In this document: positions 59,178-64,000 of the stretch, piece after piece
Numbering within the stretch: the first letter of the stretch is position 1
Layout of the letters: each line of letters begins with the position of its first letter
Origin: Mactromeris polynyma
Lineage: Eukaryota; Mollusca; Bivalvia; Venerida; Mactridae
Length of the DNA stretch: 64,000 bases
NCBI GenBank assembly: GCA_032209605.1
Contig: JASFXZ010000053.1
Coordinates: 930,001-994,000 of the forward strand
Direction: 5' to 3'
Notes under the pieces: model-generated
Seen by the model: only the letters and a program-made list of their open reading frames with translations
Told to the model about the DNA's origin: nothing
Database searches by the model: none
Position numbers and translations under genes: made by a program

Positions 59178-59484
59178 CCAATTTCAATGCAAAGGCTATG
59201 AAGGACCTATTCGTTCTGTTAATTCATATCAATATATTCTCATCCCTAATTGTATAGAGATATGATTGGAATTTAATTAACAGCTACGCTCTTCCAAATT
59301 GCTATATTAATATTAACTAATCTAATATGTAAACATTTCGTGCCAATGAAGTCAAGCATTAATGCCATCCCGAACACATATACCCGTCACGTGACTAGGA
59401 ACAAATATATAAACATGTTCGTCTCTAACGCTCACCAAATTAAATTACTTTTTTGACGTATAACTGCGGCAATATCTTGAATGA
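59178..59484 (+). repeat. diverged ~310-bp duplication, copy 1 (copy 2 at 61336-61690)
   Basis: Shared blocks in the same order: CAATTTCAATGCAAAGGCTA, ATAGAGATATGATT, ATTAACTAATCTAATATGT, GCCAATGAAGTCAAGCATTA, ACCCGTCACGTGACTA, GTCTCTAACGCTCACCAAAT, CAATATCTTGAATGA. Copy 2 has a ~50-bp insertion. Copy 1 has CACGTGAC followed after about 12 bp by ATATATAAA, an E-box/TATA-like pair. Confidence 0.8.
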
Positions 59485-60722
59485 ATTCGTAAATTCTTAC
59501 ACTCCAGCGAGAAATATTTCTTAAAGGTTATTCGTTTTATTTGATATTCTATTTTTACTATGACCCCACGTAATTCCAGAAAATAAATCTTCCACTAACG
59601 TGTGGATGGATAATAAACAGGTAACTGTTAAGGCGGTATTTCGTCAGAGAATTATCCAGGTTTTACATTGCACAAAAATTTATCAACATCATCAGCATTT
59701 TTGCTATATAAACATCAATCATTAAAAACGAGAACAGAATTAAGTCTTGTTTTACATTACGTGTTAATTTTTGAGTGCATCCACTATATTATTACGGTAC
59801 GGTGCTATTAATTTCAATCTAACTAATATTAATATCTTGTAACACATAGTCTTGAACTCATTTCTTTCCAAATTGTCGCCGAAAAATGGAACACCATCAC
59901 CCGTTGTTATATGCTGTACCATCGACAGATTCACAAAGTCTTCAATATGATTACTAGTTTTTTAGACAGAACCATTCCTGCATATTCTGGGTACTCTTCA
60001 ATGTTTCATCTTTATCGTGCCTAAAAACACTTTTGTCTTAAATGGCAAACACTGTGTTTAAATGTATCTTAAGGCATCAGTGGAGTGATGTTACAAAAAG
60101 CTGCCTTATGTTTAAACTCTTCGCGAAAAGAACAATGTATCAGTTAAATGTCTTTCAAAATTCGTTAAGTGTACGCAATCGGCACTTCTGTGCATCCATA
60201 AACGAGCACCCATGTACATAAACCAATCGGTTCAATACGGGAAAACAATGTTTTCCTTCGCTTCCATGACAAGATAAATTCTCTAACTACTTGAAAAGGT
60301 TTGTAACAATTCAAAATGTGATTTCGAAGATATTATTATAGAATCGTGACACTTTTATTGTCACCTTAGAAACAATTTATTCAGGATTTCACGGCAGATA
60401 TACTACAACTGACTGCATACTTGCTGTCCTTCAATAAGACAAACTGATGTGAATAACAAGACAACCATTGCCACGCGGCCATGTGGATCATAATTAAAGA
60501 AGAAATAATTATTCCACAAGCATTTGCTTAATTTAATTGTCTGACTGTGACAGTTATGCAATCACTTTCCTCTGGCGTTTTACAGATGCAATTGTCCAAA
60601 AAATAAAATCTTCTGTCTGCGCATCACGATAATGCAATAAGTGTGAAGCAATTCTCTCAAAGATTCCTTTAAGAGGCACAGCACATAATTCAAACGATTA
60701 CCTTGAAATTTAGTTTCTTACA

Positions 60723-61030
60723 TCATTGTGCTATCACACATTAATACATCACGGAATATCGATTCACTGACTCATCATTCCCAACTCGATTTTCTTCTGT
60801 ATCTCCTTAGTCTATTCTTAAAATTGCATTTCTATTTTACATCACTAAATCCATAACTTCAAGTGTATTTATTGTATTACGTATGATATCGTGCTGTTAT
60901 GCATTATTACACAACGGAATATCGACTCACTGAAACAACAGTCCAACTTTCCTCATTATCACTCTCTATGTTTCTTTTGTCTGTACTTTAAATTGCATTT
61001 CTATTTTACATCACAAATTTCGTCCCTTCC
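60723..61030 (+). repeat. ~165-bp near-adjacent direct duplication
   Basis: 60723-60860 and 60889-61030 share TGCTATCACACATTAATACA-like starts, CGGAATATCGATTCACTGA, and AAATTGCATTTCTATTTTAC followed by ATCAC. Period about 166 bp. Confidence 0.75.
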
Positions 61031-61335
61031 AGCGAACGTATGGTATTATTAATTCACGAAACCATATTCATTTTACAATGCAATCATAGAAATTGTTTTC
61101 TCGGGATTAATGGCCTCCGTTAATCGTCTAATTAATTGCTTCAAGTTCAGGACCTGATTTTAGTCTCATAATAGTTTTCACTTTCATATTTCTGCAGAGA
61201 TATTATCGAGACCGAGATCGACTTTCGAATGGAAGTCATTAACGTAGATAGATAGATAGATAGAAGACACATGAATCAAAATTTATAATAGCATTCAACC
61301 GATCAGTTTGTCTGCTGTCTGGTTTAGCAGAACCG

Positions 61336-61690
61336 CATTGTCAATTTCAATGCAAAGGCTATGAAGGATCTGTTCGTTTTATTATATTAATATAATATCA
61401 TCCCTAATTACATAGAGATATGATTAGATTTGGACTACGCTCTACCAAATTGCAATATTAGAATTAACTAATCTAATATGTCAAATGTTTATATTGGTGC
61501 TGGATAAATCTATCTTACATACCTGTCCGCAAGAAAACATTTCGAGCCAATGAAGTCAAGCATTAATGGCATCCCGGACACACATACCCGTCACATGACT
61601 ATGCACACATATATACACATACTCGTCTCTAACGCTCACCAAATTTAGTTACTTTTTGACGTATGTCTGCGTCAATATCTTGAATGACCG
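61336..61690 (+). repeat. diverged ~310-bp duplication, copy 2
   Basis: Counterpart of 59178-59484, with an insertion around 61485-61535. In this copy the E-box is changed to CACATGAC and the TATA-like stretch to ATATATACACA. Confidence 0.8.
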
Positions 61691-62214
61691 GAATATCGAA
61701 TAATCTCGACTCCGTTTGGTGAAATGTCTATCTTATTGGTAAAGTCATCATAGCGATTAAGATAGCAATTTCGTGCCATCCGCTGGTTCTAATAAGACAA
61801 TTTCCACTTAATACTAGGATAATAAAAACAGTGTTGGTTGTGCACAACTATTAGATACCACAGTTTACAATGAAATAATAATTTCTGCGGAAATGATAAT
61901 GGTTGTACAGAACCAGTTATTAATCCATGCTAAACTAGTCTTAATTATTCATTTGACAATTCAAATCAATACTCACAATATCATTGGAAAACGTCGTCAT
62001 AAATTGTATTATTAAATTGAAACGATTATATAAGGTCATAGTAATTAAACAAATTTGCGTATAAAAAATGATTGGTTTGTAGTATTCGTTTTCAAACGTA
62101 CAGTAAGGGTAACACTGACCAGTTCATTAACATATCGTTTTAATTAAGGAGCAACAACAAGGTACTGACAATAATGACAGCTACTTTCATATTGAATGGT
62201 GATAATTAAACGTT

Positions 62215-62340
62215 CCAGTAGTCATTAACGTTGGATCAGAAGAGTTTTTAAATCAACATTTTTAATAGCATTCATTTGTATTTCAACCAATTAGTTTTTC
62301 TGCAGTCTGGTTTATCAGAACCGCATTGTCATGTCATTTC
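62215..62340 (+). repeat. duplicate of 61230-61345
   Basis: AGTCATTAACGT, TAATAGCATTCA, TTTCAACCAATTAGTTTTTC and GTCTGGTTTATCAGAACCGC match the blocks just upstream of 61336, so the duplicated landscape extends leftward there. Confidence 0.6.
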
Positions 62341-62420
62341 AGATATAAATATGTTTTACTTAATCTTTTGTTGCCACAAAAGTAACAGAATAATATATTC
62401 ATCTCTTTTGTTATTGTGGT

Positions 62421-62690
62421 TTGCACAAGAGGAATGAAGAAGAGGTGGTGGAAGATATGTTTCATCAGCTGAATATCGTAAAGGTTACATTGTACAGGTT
62501 CTATAATAATGAAATCGCCATGCCGATATGTTGCAATGAAAGACACACAATACATCTATTTGCAGATTTAGACAGGCAAACCTACTCCACATTAATAAGC
62601 GATGAAGAAATCCCAATGTCTCATTTGAAAACATCGCTTTTCTCAATCACTTTTAATGTGCATGCATTTAACATAATACCGTGTTATTCT
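62421..62690 (+). other. unassigned ORF running into a family C element
   Basis: A non-ATG-initiated frame with RNEEEVVEDMFHQLNIVKVT near its start; the 3' part is repeat sequence. No domain recognised and no splice acceptor model tested convincingly. It may be an isolated exon or a chance frame. Confidence 0.15.
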
Positions 62691-62734
62691 CAGATACAGA
62701 TGCGTGTCGTGATCCATTATGTAGTATTAAAAGA

Positions 62735-63125
62735 GAGAATAAGTTGCTACAGGGAACACCATATACACGAGACAGTGACTCCCACACAGAACGCTGGCAA
62801 AAAAACAACAATCCATAAAATATAAGGCACTTGGGGAGCTTCAAGGGTACACAAATAAGGACCAGGCGCAATGACTGACATGGACTAGGAATAACAAGTA
62901 GAATCAAACAGGACTAACAGGTGGATTAAAGGATGGATAAGATCATGGGAAAAGCCAAGGCAGCTGGAAACAAAAGGCCGAAACTGGGTAGACATGAACA
63001 CACTGTAAAGCGAAATAATTGCACTGGGGAAAGAAAAATATAACATACACTTACTAGTTAAACACAGAAAGAAATAATAACCATGCAGTGAAGTACAGTC
63101 TCGGAACTGTCAGTAAAAAACGCAA
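62735..63125 (-). repeat. family C element, near full length
   Basis: Plus-strand AGAGAGAATAAGTTGCTACA at the left, AATCCATAAAATATAAGGCA, AAGTAGAATCAAACAGGAC, and CAGTGAAGTACAGTCTCGGA plus CTGTCAGTAAAA at the right, which is the reverse complement of the whole family. Confidence 0.8.
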
Positions 63126-63479
63126 GAAGCAATTTAGTTAATTTGTTTATTTTCTTGTCAATTTGAATTTAATAATATGATCGAAAATACCGTAAGAAAA
63201 CCTTAAGGTTGTGTGTTTTACATAACATGTCTTCTTGTTATTTCCACACATAAATGTGTAAGATATTACGTAGAATGGAAAGAATTTGATATACAGTGTG
63301 GTTCGATTACTTGAACAACACAAATAATGACCGTGCACTAACGGTTTGGTCGGAAATACTTGCACTAATGAGTTAAAAGTTAAAATCAATACGTACGATT
63401 CAGTATCACATACAATTTGAATAAAACAAGAACGTCTGCATTCTAAATTAAACAGTCTACATGTTGCTGAACACCTTAT

Positions 63480-63700
63480 TTTAGTTTTTACTGTCCACTT
63501 TGATTTTCCTAGTTATTCATTGTGGTCTGCTGGGCCATTCCTTGCGCCTCAGTTCTTTAATATGTGTACCGTTTGACCTCCTTTAGTGCATTATGTTTTG
63601 TGGATTGTTGTTTTTCCGGAGATCTGCGTGGGGAGGCATTGTCTTATGTATGTGGCTTTCCCTGTAGTTACACATTCTCTCTCTTCTTTTTTTACACTTC
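63480..63700 (+). repeat. family C element, 3' half
   Basis: ACTGTCCACTTTGATTTTCC, TAGTTATTCATTGTGGTCTG, TTGTTTTTCCGGAGATCTGC, GGCATTGTCTTATGTATGTG and a terminal TTCTCTCTCTTCTTTTTTT. Confidence 0.8.
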
Positions 63701-64000
63701 ACAAATGATATAATAATACAGTATTTATATAACAAACCACAGGATGAAATATCTGAAATAAAGGAAAGGTGTAGTGATGACTGAAAAATGCAGAACAAAA
63801 ACCAAATGTAGAAACCTATAACATTTCTAAAAACCAAAACTAACAAGTTTTGCGTGTTACAGAAATGAATCGTTACACGCACATAATCCATTGTACAAAG
63901 TCGTAAACATTGTGTAACGACGTCATTAATTTGAATATAAATTTCCTAGAACGTAAACTGTGACGATAATGGCGTACTTTCTCTAGTTTGAAATACCATT

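Overview
The window looks like AT-rich nuclear DNA of an animal, most probably a mollusc and plausibly a bivalve. It has split genes with GT-AG introns, a secreted C1q-domain gene without a collagen stretch, an IgGFc-binding-type membrane protein with a C-terminal layout I associate with molluscan proteins, tRNA-headed SINEs, TA-flanked palindromic MITEs and many minisatellites. I see no operon, CRISPR array or viral gene. Species cannot be named from sequence alone.

Three genes can be assembled, all on the + strand. (1) 5329-11474: a four-exon GAPR-1/GLIPR2-like CAP-domain protein (205 aa) with an acylation-type N-terminus. (2) 15769-17230: a two-exon secreted C1q-domain protein (234 aa). 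(3) 25112-54657: an 18-exon, about 1216-aa single-pass membrane protein with two IgGFc-binding-type N-terminal domains, each followed by a GD..DNDCDG motif, then a Pro/Thr stalk, a Cys cluster, a short helix, a transmembrane helix and a short tail. Every splice junction in all three models keeps phase. The three families are all linked with recognition or defence at the cell surface or outside it, so the window may be part of an innate-immunity neighbourhood; that is inference.

Layout: 1-5.3 kb is intergenic with SINEs and one MITE; 5.3-12.3 kb is the CAP gene, whose second intron holds a 1.8-kb minisatellite grown inside a MITE; 12.3-15.2 kb is intergenic with a 50-bp minisatellite; 15.2-17.3 kb is the C1q gene; 17.3-24.5 kb is intergenic with three perfect CRE palindromes and a 600-bp trinucleotide array; 24.5-55.3 kb is the IgGFc-binding-like gene, about a quarter of it tandem arrays; 55.3-64 kb is intergenic with unassigned ORFs, local duplications and SINE copies.

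The observations most worth following are: the tandem-domain receptor and its C-terminal cassette; a diverged ~260-bp module with a TATAAATA box lying about 550 bp upstream of both the C1q and the receptor start codons; two minisatellites that can be traced to seed sequences inside a MITE and a SINE; and a triple CRE array with exact 21-bp spacing. Exon models and motif readings were made by eye; no alignment or database search was run.
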